A program made the position numbers and the translations under genes. A stretch of 38,609 bases of DNA from Modicisalibacter coralii (GTDB lineage Bacteria; Pseudomonadota; Gammaproteobacteria; Pseudomonadales; Halomonadaceae): positions 1 to 38,609 of the forward strand of contig NZ_QWBW01000041.1 in the NCBI RefSeq assembly GCF_004117855.1, given 5' to 3'. Of the stretch, positions 1 through 7,506 are shown one piece after another. Below the pieces are notes generated by a model, which worked only from the letters and a program-made list of their open reading frames with translations, was not told the origin of the DNA and searched no databases. Position 1 is the stretch's first letter; every line of letters starts with the position of its first letter.

Positions 1-59
1 GGCGGCTCGGCGGCTCGCCGAACACGATGCCGGGACGGAGAGAGCATGCGAGCCTTCAT
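1..59 (-). CDS. Start of a further iron-uptake gene (partial)
   Basis: Only 19 codons are visible, beginning with ATG at 59 and running off the left edge (MKARMLSPSRHRVRRAAEP). A second in-frame ATG at 48 is an alternative start. It begins 4 bases after the stop codon of the FecCD permease on the same strand, so it is probably the next gene of the same transport operon. From family knowledge that would be the second permease subunit or the ATPase, but the visible basic leader is too short to decide. Confidence 0.45.
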   Translation of the reverse strand, partial: MKARMLSPSRHRVRRAAEP

Positions 60-63
60 GACC

Positions 64-1077
64 CTACACCGCCGGCAGTCGATGGGCGCGGACGACCGCG
101 ATCAGCACCGGCGCGCCGACCAGCGCCGTGATCACCCCGAGCGGCATCTCCGAGGGTGCCACCAGCAGTCTCGACAGCACGTCCGCCCCGAGTATCAGGA
201 TCGGCCCCAGCGGCAGGGCCAGCCACAGCGTGCGGCGAATGTCCGGTCCGGCGAGCGCTCGCGCCGCGAACGGCACCACCAGACCGACGAAGGCGATGGG
301 CCCCGCGACCGCCGTCGCCGCTCCGACCAGCAGCGCGACGGCGACGACCGTCAGCAGGCGTACCAGGCGCGGGCGATGCCCGAGACCGACGGCGACCCGT
401 TCTCCCAGCGCCAGTGCCGCCAGCGGTCGCGCCACGGCGAGCGTGATCGCCCCCGCCGCCGCCAGGCTTGGCAGGATTGCCCGCAGATCCTCGAGCCGGC
501 GCCCGGCCAGACTGCCGACGATCCAGAAGCGGATCTCGTCGGCGGAGCGCTGGTCGACCAGCAGGATCAGCGAGGTCAGTGCCCCCAGCAGCCCGGAGAG
601 CACGGCGCCGGCGAGTACCAGCCGTACCGGATCGCCACCGACGCCGTTGAGCCGGGCCGCCGCCAGCACGAAAAGACACCCGGCCAGCGCGCCCAACTGC
701 GCGACCGAGACGCGCAGCGTGGCAGCGCTCGCCCCGAGCATCAGCGCCACGGCCACCGCCAGGGCGCTGCCGGCGCTGACGCCGAGCAGCCCGGGCTCGG
801 CCAGCGGGTTGCGCGCCGCCGCCTGGATCAGGGCGCCGGCGACGCCGAGTGCGATGCCGACACCGACGCCGACCGCCGTGCGTGGCGCGCGCAGCGACTC
901 GACCAGGAAGCGCGCCTCGGCATCGCCGTTGCCGGTCAACACCGACCAGGCGTCGGCTGGGCCGATCTCGCCGGCACCGAAGAGCAGGCTCGCTAGCGTC
1001 ATCAGGGCGAGACAAAGCAGCAGCCCCAGCATCAGCCGGGGCAGCGGGTAACGGTGCGAAGCGGCTGAATCAGTCAC
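64..1077 (-). CDS. FecCD-family iron-siderophore ABC transporter permease
   Basis: This is a 337-residue inner-membrane permease of the FecCD/BtuC family, which moves ferric-siderophore (or corrinoid) from a periplasmic binding protein to the cytoplasm. The protein is almost entirely hydrophobic segments, with the family-typical stretches RAPRTAVGVGVGIALGVAGA (about residues 44-63), ARNPLAEPGLLGVSAG (about 88-103) and AGPIAFVGLVVPFAARAL (about 258-275). Length is normal for the family. The start is a GTG at 1077 with no good ribosome binding site; an ATG at 1090 sits behind a better purine stretch but is out of frame because of a 13-bp near-duplication. It lies 25 bp after the binding-protein gene, so the two are probably co-transcribed with the receptor upstream. 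The substrate is inferred from context. Confidence 0.9.
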   Translation of the reverse strand: MTDSAASHRYPLPRLMLGLLLCLALMTLASLLFGAGEIGPADAWSVLTGNGDAEARFLVESLRAPRTAVGVGVGIALGVAGALIQAAARNPLAEPGLLGVSAGSALAVAVALMLGASAATLRVSVAQLGALAGCLFVLAAARLNGVGGDPVRLVLAGAVLSGLLGALTSLILLVDQRSADEIRFWIVGSLAGRRLEDLRAILPSLAAAGAITLAVARPLAALALGERVAVGLGHRPRLVRLLTVVAVALLVGAATAVAGPIAFVGLVVPFAARALAGPDIRRTLWLALPLGPILILGADVLSRLLVAPSEMPLGVITALVGAPVLIAVVRAHRLPAV

Positions 1078-1089
1078 GGGAATCAGTCA
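1067..1089 (-). repeat. 13-bp offset direct repeat at the permease start
   Basis: The 10-mer GAATCAGTCA occurs at 1067-1076 and again at 1080-1089. On the coding strand this gives ATGACTGATTC followed 13 bases later by GTGACTGATTC. The first copy has the better ribosome binding region but runs into a stop after six codons; only the second is in frame with the permease. Confidence 0.8.
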
Positions 1090-1102
1090 TCGTCTTTCCA
1101 AC

Positions 1103-2041
1103 TCATGGCGCCAGGGCGGCTTCGATATCGTCCAGCACCCGAGAGGCCGCCATCGGACCGGACGCGCTGGTCCAGAGTTGGCCATCCACGGGAACGACGC
1201 GGTCGTGCTGCACCACGTCGAGACGCGCAAAGGCCGGTGACTGACGGGCTTTCTCCAGCGCCGCCTCGCCCTCGGCGTTGAGCGTGGCGAGGAACAGCCA
1301 GTCGTTGTCGATGCGTGCCAGGTTCTCCAGGCTCAGCGGATCGCTGTGCGGACGGTCGTCTTTGACCACGCCGCCGTCCTCGACCGTGAAGCCGGCGGCG
1401 GCGAGCAGGCCGGTGGCGAACAGCCGTGTGGACATTACCATCGGCCCATTCGGCATCCAGCGCGCCAGCGTCACCTCGGGCGCGGGTTGCGGCTGACGCT
1501 TGGCCAGCGAATGTGAGCGATTATCAATTTCATCAAGCGCGCTGTCCACCGGTGTTTCCCGGCCCAGGGCCCTGGCGAACAGGCGGGCCTCGTCCTTCCA
1601 GGCGTCCGGCTCGAAGCCCTGGGTCGTCGGGACGATGGTCGGCGCCAAGCGCGAGAGCAGCGCGTACTGCGCCTGCGGCAGGCGCGGTGGGGCGAGGATC
1701 AGGTCGGGACGCAGGGCGACGACCGCCTCCATGTTGGTCTCGCGGGCGGTGCCGACGATGGCGATGCCTTCGGCGGCATCGCCGAGATAGGCGGCGACGC
1801 CGTCACCGCCCCGCGTCGCCACCGCACCCAGCGGCGTGATGCCGGCGGTCAGGGCGGTGTCCAGCGCCCCTTCGTAGAGCGTGACCACGCGCGCCGGCTG
1901 GCCGTCGACGTCGACCTCGCCGTAGGCGGTTTCCAGCGTGCGCGCCTGGACGGCACTGGCCATGCCGCCCTGTGCCAGCGTTGCCAGGGCCAGCACCGCG
2001 CAGAACCGCGAGATGCCGGGGGGTAGAAAACGCAGTTGCAT
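1103..2041 (-). CDS. Periplasmic iron-siderophore-binding protein (ABC transporter)
   Basis: This 312-residue protein is a substrate-binding component of the FhuD/BtuF/FepB type. It begins with a signal peptide (basic MQLRFLPPGISR, a hydrophobic stretch, then cleavage near SAVQA at about residue 32). The mature part shows the family pattern: ARVVTLYEG near the start of lobe 1, VVALRPDLILAP, LARIDNDWLFLATLN, and HDRVVPVDGQLWTSASGP near the C terminus. The ATG at 2041 was chosen because AAGGGAG lies just upstream and the signal peptide starts there; the frame stays open further upstream. It sits between the TonB-dependent receptor and the FecCD permease on the same strand, so it should hand the ligand from receptor to permease. 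Ligand identity cannot be read from the sequence. Confidence 0.9.
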   Translation of the reverse strand: MQLRFLPPGISRFCAVLALATLAQGGMASAVQARTLETAYGEVDVDGQPARVVTLYEGALDTALTAGITPLGAVATRGGDGVAAYLGDAAEGIAIVGTARETNMEAVVALRPDLILAPPRLPQAQYALLSRLAPTIVPTTQGFEPDAWKDEARLFARALGRETPVDSALDEIDNRSHSLAKRQPQPAPEVTLARWMPNGPMVMSTRLFATGLLAAAGFTVEDGGVVKDDRPHSDPLSLENLARIDNDWLFLATLNAEGEAALEKARQSPAFARLDVVQHDRVVPVDGQLWTSASGPMAASRVLDDIEAALAP

Positions 2042-2149
2042 GAAAGTCTCCCTTGCGTCGTCGAGACGGCGCCGCGTCGTTTGCGCCGCCGTCCGGGTTG
2101 ATGATCCGTGATGCGGGATGAGCGAGAGGCCCGGCCGGCAGCGTCGCCA

Positions 2150-2168
2150 GCGGGGATGACGTCCCCGC
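2150..2168 (-). terminator. Hairpin just after the receptor gene
   Basis: GCGGGGA and TCCCCGC form a perfect 7-bp stem around a 5-base loop, 3 bases beyond the receptor stop codon. There is no T-run on the minus strand, so it is more likely an mRNA-stabilising or attenuating hairpin between receptor and binding-protein genes than a full intrinsic terminator. Confidence 0.4.
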
Positions 2169-2171
2169 GCC

Positions 2172-4133
2172 TCAGAACTCGAGATTGATGCCGACCCAGT
2201 AGCGGCGGCCATCCTCGACCAGACCGTAGTCGTCGTAGTCCACGTCCTTGTCGAAGATGTTGTAGACACCGAACAGGAAATGGGCCTGCGGTGCGATCGC
2301 CCAGCTGCCGCCGGCATCGACGAAGGTATAGGACGGTGCCTGCAGCGAGCTGGCGGAGCGCCCCCCGGTCGGCTCGCTCTCCTCGCCGCGGTAGGTGACG
2401 CGCGACCAGCCGCTGAAGCGACCGCTGGGGTTCCAGTCGAGCGTGGCGGTCGCCAGGTGCTTGGGCAGCTTGGTCAGCGGCCGGCCCTCGTACTCGCCGG
2501 ATTTCTGTTCGGAGTCGGTGAAGGTGTAACTCGACGTCAGCGACAATGACTCGGTCAGCGGCGTGGCCAGCGAGAGTTCGACGCCCTGCGTGGTCGCCTC
2601 GTCGACGTTGACGCGATAGGTGGGGTCGGCTCCAAAACTATTCTGCCCGTCCGTACAGATATCGACCGGGCAACCGACACGGGTGATCTTGTCCTCGAAC
2701 GCGTTGTAGAACAGCGTCGCGCTGGCGCTCGTGCCGTCGTCGCCGCTGTAGACCAGCCCAAGCTCGTGATTGAGCGAGGTTTCCGGCTCGAGATCCGGAT
2801 TGCCGTAGATATTCCCGCCACGGCTGACCTGGCCCCAGCCCGGGGTGATCTCGCGCAGCGCGGGAGACCGGTAGCCGGAGGAGACGCCGCCCTTGAGCGT
2901 CCAGTTCGGCGCCATGCTCCAGACGCCGTAGAGGCGTGGGCTGACGTGACTGCCGAAGTTCTCGTTGTCGTCCATGCGCACGCCGCCGGTCAGCGAGAAG
3001 CTGTCGGTCAACGACCATTCGTCCTCGACGAACAGTGCCCACTGATAGACGTCGATGTTGTCGATGCCGGTATCGAGGTCATTGCTGGTCGAGTCGTCCA
3101 GCTCCTGCTTTTCGTAGTTGGCGCCGACGGTCAGGATATGCGAGGCGAACGGCATCACCAGGCGCGAGTCGGCCACCGTGTTGGTGATCTCCATGTCGCG
3201 AGACTTGTTCTCCGCGGTCTCGCGCTGTACGTAGGAGTCGCTGGTGCCGATACCCCAGCGCCCGGTATGCGTGATGGTGAAGTGCTCACGGTTGAAATCG
3301 TTGTCGGAGTCCGTGCACGGCCCGCGGCAGCCGGTTTCGGACGCCGACACGCCCACGTGCGACTGGCGCTCCTGCTCGGTGCGCCCGGCCTCGAAGGTGA
3401 AATCGTGGTTTTCGCCCGGCGTCAGTGACAGTCGCACCGTACCGTTACGCAGCTCCTTGTCTTCGTAACCATCGATGATGTGGTCTTCGTCCCGCGTGGA
3501 ATAGCGCCCGTTCACCTGCAGGCCGAGGAGCCCCTCCTTGAGTGGGCCGGCCACGTAGAACTGGGTCTGCTGTTCGTTGCCGGAATCGCGGTCTTCCTGA
3601 ATGGTGGTGTCGACCTGGAGATTGCCGTGCCACTCGTCGGCCACCTTGCGCGTGATGATGTTGATGACCCCACCAATGGCATCGGAGCCGTAGAGCGTCG
3701 ACATCGGCCCGCGGATTACCTCGATACGGTCGATTGCCTGCAACGGTGGCAACCAGTCCTGCTCGAAGCCGGCACTGCCGTTGGGACGGGTCTCGCGGGT
3801 GGACTGTCGCCGACCGTCGACCAGAATCAGCGTGTACTGTGCCGGCATGCCGCGAATGCTGATGTCGGCGCCGTTGTCGCCCGCCCCGCCGCCGGTCACG
3901 ATGACGCCGGGCACGTTGCGCAGGGCATCGGTGACGTCTCGGTACTGGTGATCCTCCAGCGCCTCGCGCGTGACCACGCTGATCGAGGCCGGAGCTCTGG
4001 CGACCTGCTGGGCGTAGCCGGCGGCGGTGACGACCATCGGATCGAGTGACTCCTGGGCCTGACTGCTGCCGGCAAACCCGGCGACACCGGCCACTGCGAG
4101 AGTGGAGAGGCGGAATGGCGTTGACAACATCAT
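2172..4133 (-). CDS. TonB-dependent siderophore receptor
   Basis: This 653-residue outer-membrane receptor imports ferric-siderophore using TonB energy. It starts with a signal peptide (MMLSTPFRLSTLAVAGVAG, cleavage near SSQA). A TonB-box-like DPMVVTA follows at about residues 31-37, then the plug domain (ASISVVTREALEDHQYRDVT, ISIRGMPAQYTLILVDG, IEVIRGPMSTLYGSDAIGG) to about residue 160. The rest is a 22-strand-type barrel ending in the aromatic residue of GINLEF, as expected for BAM recognition. It is most like the catecholate-receptor group (CirA/IrgA/FepA); this subgroup call is from memory. The tandem ATG at 4133/4130 follows AAGGGAA, so the longer upstream reading was dropped. It is the first gene of the minus-strand uptake cluster and is divergent from a LysR gene. 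Confidence 0.93.
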   Translation of the reverse strand: MMLSTPFRLSTLAVAGVAGFAGSSQAQESLDPMVVTAAGYAQQVARAPASISVVTREALEDHQYRDVTDALRNVPGVIVTGGGAGDNGADISIRGMPAQYTLILVDGRRQSTRETRPNGSAGFEQDWLPPLQAIDRIEVIRGPMSTLYGSDAIGGVINIITRKVADEWHGNLQVDTTIQEDRDSGNEQQTQFYVAGPLKEGLLGLQVNGRYSTRDEDHIIDGYEDKELRNGTVRLSLTPGENHDFTFEAGRTEQERQSHVGVSASETGCRGPCTDSDNDFNREHFTITHTGRWGIGTSDSYVQRETAENKSRDMEITNTVADSRLVMPFASHILTVGANYEKQELDDSTSNDLDTGIDNIDVYQWALFVEDEWSLTDSFSLTGGVRMDDNENFGSHVSPRLYGVWSMAPNWTLKGGVSSGYRSPALREITPGWGQVSRGGNIYGNPDLEPETSLNHELGLVYSGDDGTSASATLFYNAFEDKITRVGCPVDICTDGQNSFGADPTYRVNVDEATTQGVELSLATPLTESLSLTSSYTFTDSEQKSGEYEGRPLTKLPKHLATATLDWNPSGRFSGWSRVTYRGEESEPTGGRSASSLQAPSYTFVDAGGSWAIAPQAHFLFGVYNIFDKDVDYDDYGLVEDGRRYWVGINLEF

Positions 4134-4190
4134 TGGGTTCCCTTGTAAGACGAGCCCCCGGGCGGGGCGATTTCTCACGGTCGAGAAATT

Positions 4191-4212
4191 CAATACGAAT
4201 ATTTATCATTTA
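4191..4212 (-). promoter_or_regulatory. Possible Fur box / AT-rich promoter of the receptor gene
   Basis: An unusually AT-rich block stands just upstream of the receptor start. On the minus strand it reads AAATGATAAATATTCGTATT. Against the 7-1-7 Fur inverted repeat TGATAAT-N-ATTATCA it matches about 10 of 14 positions. Iron-siderophore genes are classic Fur targets, which supports the call, but the match is imperfect and could be only a promoter. Confidence 0.4.
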
Positions 4213-4236
4213 GATTCTTCCACATTCTTCTGATAA

Positions 4237-4270
4237 CGTTGCGAGACAACGCGTTGCGCTTTGCGCAACG
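4237..4270. promoter_or_regulatory. Inverted-repeat operator candidate between receptor and LysR gene
   Basis: CGTTGCGC (4252-4259) and GCGCAACG (4263-4270) form a perfect 8-bp inverted repeat around TTT. A further CGTTGCG copy at 4237-4243 pairs with CAACG at 4247-4251. The arrangement of one strong dyad plus an adjacent half site, in a short divergent promoter region next to a LysR gene, is what LysR-type recognition and activation sites look like. Confidence 0.5.
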
Positions 4271-4348
4271 TCGAATCGATTCCAGTTAGTTCGGGCGGCA
4301 TGCTTCCCCGCGCCGCCCGAATGACTGTCTCCCCGGGAGCGGTATCGC

Positions 4349-5254
4349 ATGTACGATCTCGACGCCTTGGCAACCTTCGCCGAGGTCATGCGCAGCGGCA
4401 GCCTGACCTCGAGCGCCCGGCGTCTGGGTGTCGCCAAGTCGACCCTGAGTCGACGCATCGCGCATCTCGAGGCCCAACTGGAGCAGCCGTTGCTGAGGCG
4501 CCAGGCCAACCGGCTGCTGCCGACCGAGGCCGGCAGCCTGTTTCTGGACTACGCCTGGGAAATGTTGCGGCTTGCCGAATGTAGCCATCGGGCGCTGGAC
4601 GACCTCCGGGCGGAGGTCAGCGGCCAGGTGGTGATCAAGGTGCACTCGGCGCTTGCGCGCGGCTGGATGGCACGTCAGGCCGAGGACTTTCTGGCGCGAC
4701 ATCCGCAGGCGCGGATTGTTCTGCATACCCTGCAGGCGCCGCCGGTCGCGCCGGATGCCAACGCCATCCATGTCTGGCTGGGAGAGATCGGCGAGTGCGG
4801 GTTGCGTCAGGAGCGTCTCGGCTGGTTGACCTACGGTATCTATGCCAGCCCCGAACACCTCGAGCGCCACGGGGCGCCGCGCCATCCGCGGGATTTGCGT
4901 CAGTACCGCTGGATCGATCGCCTCGGTGATATCGAGGATGGGCTGACACTGAGCCACCCGGAGCAGGGCGAGCATCCGCTACCGGCAACGACCTCGCGCC
5001 TGCAGGTCGACCAACTGGTGCTGCATGCCGATGCCATCGTCCGTGGCCAGGGGCTCGGACTGATGCCTCACTGGATGGCCGAAGAGCGCCTGCGCCACCA
5101 CCCGGGGGCGCTGGTACCCTGCCTGGCCGACTGGCAGGCCCCGGCGCAACCCATTGCCCTGCTTTATCCTCATGGCCATCTGCCGCGCAAGGTGGCCGTC
5201 CTGTTGGAGCATTTGCGGCAGGGTGTTCCGGACGTCTGGCGAAAACCTCCCTAG
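4349..5254 (+). CDS. LysR-family transcriptional regulator
   Basis: This 301-residue LysR-type regulator has an N-terminal winged helix-turn-helix (about residues 1-60; SGSLTSSARRLGVAKSTLSR is the recognition region) and a C-terminal effector-binding domain of periplasmic-binding-protein fold (about 90-295). Length is typical. The ATG at 4349 follows GGGAGC by 8 bases. It is transcribed divergently from the siderophore receptor across a 215-bp region containing a strong dyad, so the simplest inference is that it controls itself and the receptor cluster. Its effector cannot be deduced. It belongs to the CrgA-like broad group rather than a named regulator, as far as I can tell. Confidence 0.9.
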   Translation: MYDLDALATFAEVMRSGSLTSSARRLGVAKSTLSRRIAHLEAQLEQPLLRRQANRLLPTEAGSLFLDYAWEMLRLAECSHRALDDLRAEVSGQVVIKVHSALARGWMARQAEDFLARHPQARIVLHTLQAPPVAPDANAIHVWLGEIGECGLRQERLGWLTYGIYASPEHLERHGAPRHPRDLRQYRWIDRLGDIEDGLTLSHPEQGEHPLPATTSRLQVDQLVLHADAIVRGQGLGLMPHWMAEERLRHHPGALVPCLADWQAPAQPIALLYPHGHLPRKVAVLLEHLRQGVPDVWRKPP

Positions 5255-5585
5255 TACGCCCACGGCATGACTGCTCCGTGGAAACCTGAAGCCGATCAAG
5301 CGCGGGCCAGATTGTCACGCCGCGCTGACGATACCGTCTTCCTTGCTGATGCAACCTGCACTGTCGGGCCCTTCGAGACGGGCGATCAGTGGCACTCGGA
5401 GGAAATTCCCGATACCCGCCACCTCGATCTCTGAGGCAAATCCGTGGGTCCGAGGTGTGGATTTAATGATCCCCGTCAAGGCAGGCGTGTGGGCCCCGGT
5501 CTATACCGCACAAGGTGCTCCGGTAAGGGGGGAGAAGCTGGAGTTTTGGCGATTTTCCACGTGTTTTCGTAACAGGGGGAGCGAC
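5255..5585. other. Gene-free stretch before the phasin-like gene
   Basis: No convincing gene is seen in these 331 bases. A 6-bp stem (CCACGG 5260-5265 with CCGTGG 5276-5281) just after the LysR stop could help to end that transcript, but it lacks a T-run. The last 60 bases become AT-richer (TTTTGGCGATTTTCC) and end in a strong ribosome binding site, so the promoter of the phasin-like gene probably lies there; I cannot place its -10 and -35 boxes. Confidence 0.4.
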
Positions 5586-6089
5586 ATGAGTCACCAAACG
5601 GCAACGAACCAATATGACGCCCGGATGCGGGATCTCTGGGAGACCTGGTCGAGCTTCAATCCGTGGCTGCGCGTCGGCCAGACGATGGCCGACGGCCTCG
5701 AGCAGGCGATGCAGCATCAACTCGATGCCCTGCAGCGCTACAGTCAGATGAGTGCCCGGTGTCTGCGTGCGGCCAACGATATCCAGGATGCCGACGACAT
5801 GCAGCGTTTTCTGTCGCAGCAGGTCGAATGGCTGAGCGAATGGACCGATCAGTTGATGGAGGACGCCCGGATGATGGCCGAGATCGGCCAGGGCTGCGGC
5901 CGGGATCTCACCCAGGCCTTCTCCGAGACCGGCGAGGCGCTCAACCAACGCATCGACGAGACCGCGCGCCAGGTCGGCAAGGTCGGTCTGGAGGCCGTCG
6001 AGCGCACCACCGCAGGCGCCGTCAACGATCCGGGCGACACCATCGGCAAGGCAGCGGGCACGACGCGCAGCAAGAGCCGGGCTTCCTAG
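5586..6089 (+). CDS. Phasin-family-like protein
   Basis: This is a 167-residue, alpha-helical, soluble protein without signal peptide. The N-terminal two thirds carries amphipathic helices (DLWETWSSFNPWLRVGQTM, HQLDALQRYSQMSARCLRAA, FLSQQVEWLSEWTDQLMEDA) followed by a low-complexity tail rich in Ala, Thr, Arg and Ser. That pattern is typical of phasins, which coat polyhydroxyalkanoate granules; Halomonas species commonly make such granules. The ATG at 5586 was chosen because GGGGGAG sits 5 bases upstream; the frame is open further upstream but without support. No pha synthase gene is nearby, so the role rests on helix pattern and size. A general coiled-coil protein remains possible. Confidence 0.6.
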   Translation: MSHQTATNQYDARMRDLWETWSSFNPWLRVGQTMADGLEQAMQHQLDALQRYSQMSARCLRAANDIQDADDMQRFLSQQVEWLSEWTDQLMEDARMMAEIGQGCGRDLTQAFSETGEALNQRIDETARQVGKVGLEAVERTTAGAVNDPGDTIGKAAGTTRSKSRAS

Positions 6090-6294
6090 GGAGCTGCCTC
6101 GGCGCCCGACGGTCGCGTATGGCGGGTCGGGAAACGGTCGGCTCCCGGCGACTTAACAGCGTCGCGTCTAGCGTCTACCTTGAGAGCGTCAGGACCGCAA
6201 GGCTGACCGCGCGTCCCGCCAAGGGATGCCCGGGACGGGGCGTCCGGGACGCGCCTTCACGCACGGAAACGCCATGCACGACACAGGAGGCATC

Positions 6295-6549
6295 ATGGCC
6301 AGCGAGACACTCGACAAGGATCAGGCGAAGGACATCATCAGCCGCGCGGTGCACCCCTACGTGTGCAAGTTCCACGAGGAGAAGGGCGAGAATTTCGACC
6401 GCTTCACCGTCGACATGGATGACGAGACCCAGGAATTCGAGATCGACCCCGCCACCTGGCAGGACAGGGCGGCACTGCTCGAGCGCCTGGAAATGGTCCG
6501 CACACGGCTGGTGGGGCGCGGCGGCAAGGTCGCCGACTTCACGCCCTGA
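6295..6549 (+). CDS. Small acidic protein of unknown function (84 residues)
   Basis: I do not recognise this gene. The product is small, soluble and acidic (SRAVHPYVCKFHEEKGENFD, VDMDDETQEFEIDPATW, LERLEMVRTRLVGRGG), with no signal peptide or membrane segment. A single Cys sits in the motif VCKFHEEKG. The ATG at 6295 is supported by a strong AGGAGG 5 bases upstream; an ATG at 6274 lacks this. It lies between a phasin-like gene and a carboxymuconolactone-decarboxylase-like gene, 35 bp ahead of the latter, so the two are probably co-transcribed. Third-position GC and the good ribosome binding site support a real gene. Confidence 0.7.
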   Translation: MASETLDKDQAKDIISRAVHPYVCKFHEEKGENFDRFTVDMDDETQEFEIDPATWQDRAALLERLEMVRTRLVGRGGKVADFTP

Positions 6550-6584
6550 AACGCCCGGGCGCGATAACCGCGAGGAGATCACGC

Positions 6585-6902
6585 ATGTCACGTCAGCAGC
6601 TGCCCGCCGGTGCCGCCCGGCTCGCCGAACAGTACCCGGAAGTCTGGGACGCCTACGCCGGGCTCGGCGAGGCCTGTGCCGAGGCCGGCCCGCTGGATGC
6701 GCGGACCCGACGTCTGATCAAGCTGGCCCTGGCGGTGGGCACGCGCTCCGAGGGCGCGGTGCACTCCCATGTGCGCCGTGCCCGGGCCGAGGGCATCGAC
6801 GACGAATCGCTCAAGCAGGTGGCCCTGCTGGCGATTCCCACGCTGGGCTTTCCCAATGCGATTGCCGCGTTGACCTGGGTCGAGGATCTGCTCGACGAGT
6901 GA
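6585..6902 (+). CDS. Carboxymuconolactone decarboxylase / AhpD-like protein
   Basis: This 105-residue protein has the compact all-helical CMD fold pattern: LDARTRRLIKLALAVGT, then SEGAVHSHVRRARAEGIDDESLKQVALLAIPTLG. In AhpD-type members the segment after ALAVG carries a CxxC or CxxxH redox motif. Here it reads GAVHSHVRRA, so both cysteines are missing and only histidines remain, which argues against peroxidase or alkylhydroperoxidase activity. Non-cysteine CMD proteins do occur, but their function is mostly unknown. The ATG at 6585 follows GAGGAG by 7 bases. It sits 35 bp after the unknown 84-residue gene and ends at the left arm of a large palindrome. Confidence 0.8.
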   Translation: MSRQQLPAGAARLAEQYPEVWDAYAGLGEACAEAGPLDARTRRLIKLALAVGTRSEGAVHSHVRRARAEGIDDESLKQVALLAIPTLGFPNAIAALTWVEDLLDE

Positions 6903-7043
6903 GAGGGTGCTTACAAAATGCCTGCGCTCGACAATACGGCGTTAAAATCGGCCTCAAAATGCTCATTTACCTCGGTAAACTCCGCTTTTTCGCCCGATTT
7001 TGCCTTGTCTTGTCTTCGCTCGCCGAATTTGTAAAACACCCTC
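6903..7043. repeat. 141-bp imperfect palindrome between convergent genes
   Basis: The left arm (6903-6971) and the inverse complement of the right arm (6974-7043) align almost end to end. Both begin GAGGGTG, continue through TTACAAA, GCGAGCG/GCGCTCG-like, GACAA, and AAAATCGG blocks, and end in TTTACC. The centre is TTTACC-TC-GGTAAA at 6966-6979. The symmetry axis of the outer ends (6973) and of the core (6972.5) coincide. It fills the gap between two convergent genes, so it could end transcription from both sides. The outline resembles a REP- or MITE-like element; no transposase is present. Confidence 0.8.
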
Positions 7044-7059
7044 TGAGCTCGGGCCTCGA

Positions 7060-7434
7060 TCAGCTCAGGGCCAGCCACGAACGCGGGTCGTGGGCGACGG
7101 CCGCCCCCACGATGTAGGCGAAGACCACGAGCGCGGCCAGCGCCGCCGCGGCGCGCCCGCGGCGGATGGCGACGCTGCCGAGGCCGATGTAGACCACCAG
7201 GCCGACCAGCTTGGCCGCCAGCCAGGGCTGGCGCGTGGGCCAGGCCTGCAGCATGACCATCAGGGTGACCCCTGCCGCCAATAGCAGGGTATCGATCAGG
7301 TGCGGCACGATACGGACCCAGGGGCGTCGCAGCGCCGTCGAGCCGGTGGCCGACCACCAGGCGCGCAGGCCGAACAGCGTCACGCTGAGGGCGGCCGCGG
7401 CCATGTGGATGTGCTTGATCAGCGTATAGTCCAT
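7060..7434 (-). CDS. SirB2-family membrane protein
   Basis: This 124-residue protein has four hydrophobic segments and the SirB2 family pattern: HIHMAAAALSVTLFGLRAWW at the N terminus, RIVPHLIDTLLLAAGVTLMV, then QPWLAAKLVGLVVYIGLGSVAIRRGR and a final helix. SirB2 proteins are small integral membrane proteins of unclear function, some in respiratory or haem-related contexts. The ATG at 7434 gives the normal family length. It lies 72 bp after the AcvB/VirJ-like gene on the same strand, so read-through from the mprF operon is possible; it may equally have its own promoter. Confidence 0.85.
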   Translation of the reverse strand: MDYTLIKHIHMAAAALSVTLFGLRAWWSATGSTALRRPWVRIVPHLIDTLLLAAGVTLMVMLQAWPTRQPWLAAKLVGLVVYIGLGSVAIRRGRAAAALAALVVFAYIVGAAVAHDPRSWLALS

Positions 7435-7506
7435 GTTCCTTCCCCCAGGTTCGACCCGATGGTACGCGAGTCGCTCGTTACCGGTCGACGAGGGGGCTGC
7501 GTGTCG

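Noticed and set aside
5343-5585. Upstream extension of the phasin-like protein
   Set aside because: The added 81 residues do not resemble phasins and lack a start signal, whereas ATG 5586 has a strong ribosome binding site.
6903-7043. Terminal inverted repeats of an insertion sequence
   Set aside because: The arms meet at the centre with only two bases between them, leaving no room for a transposase gene.
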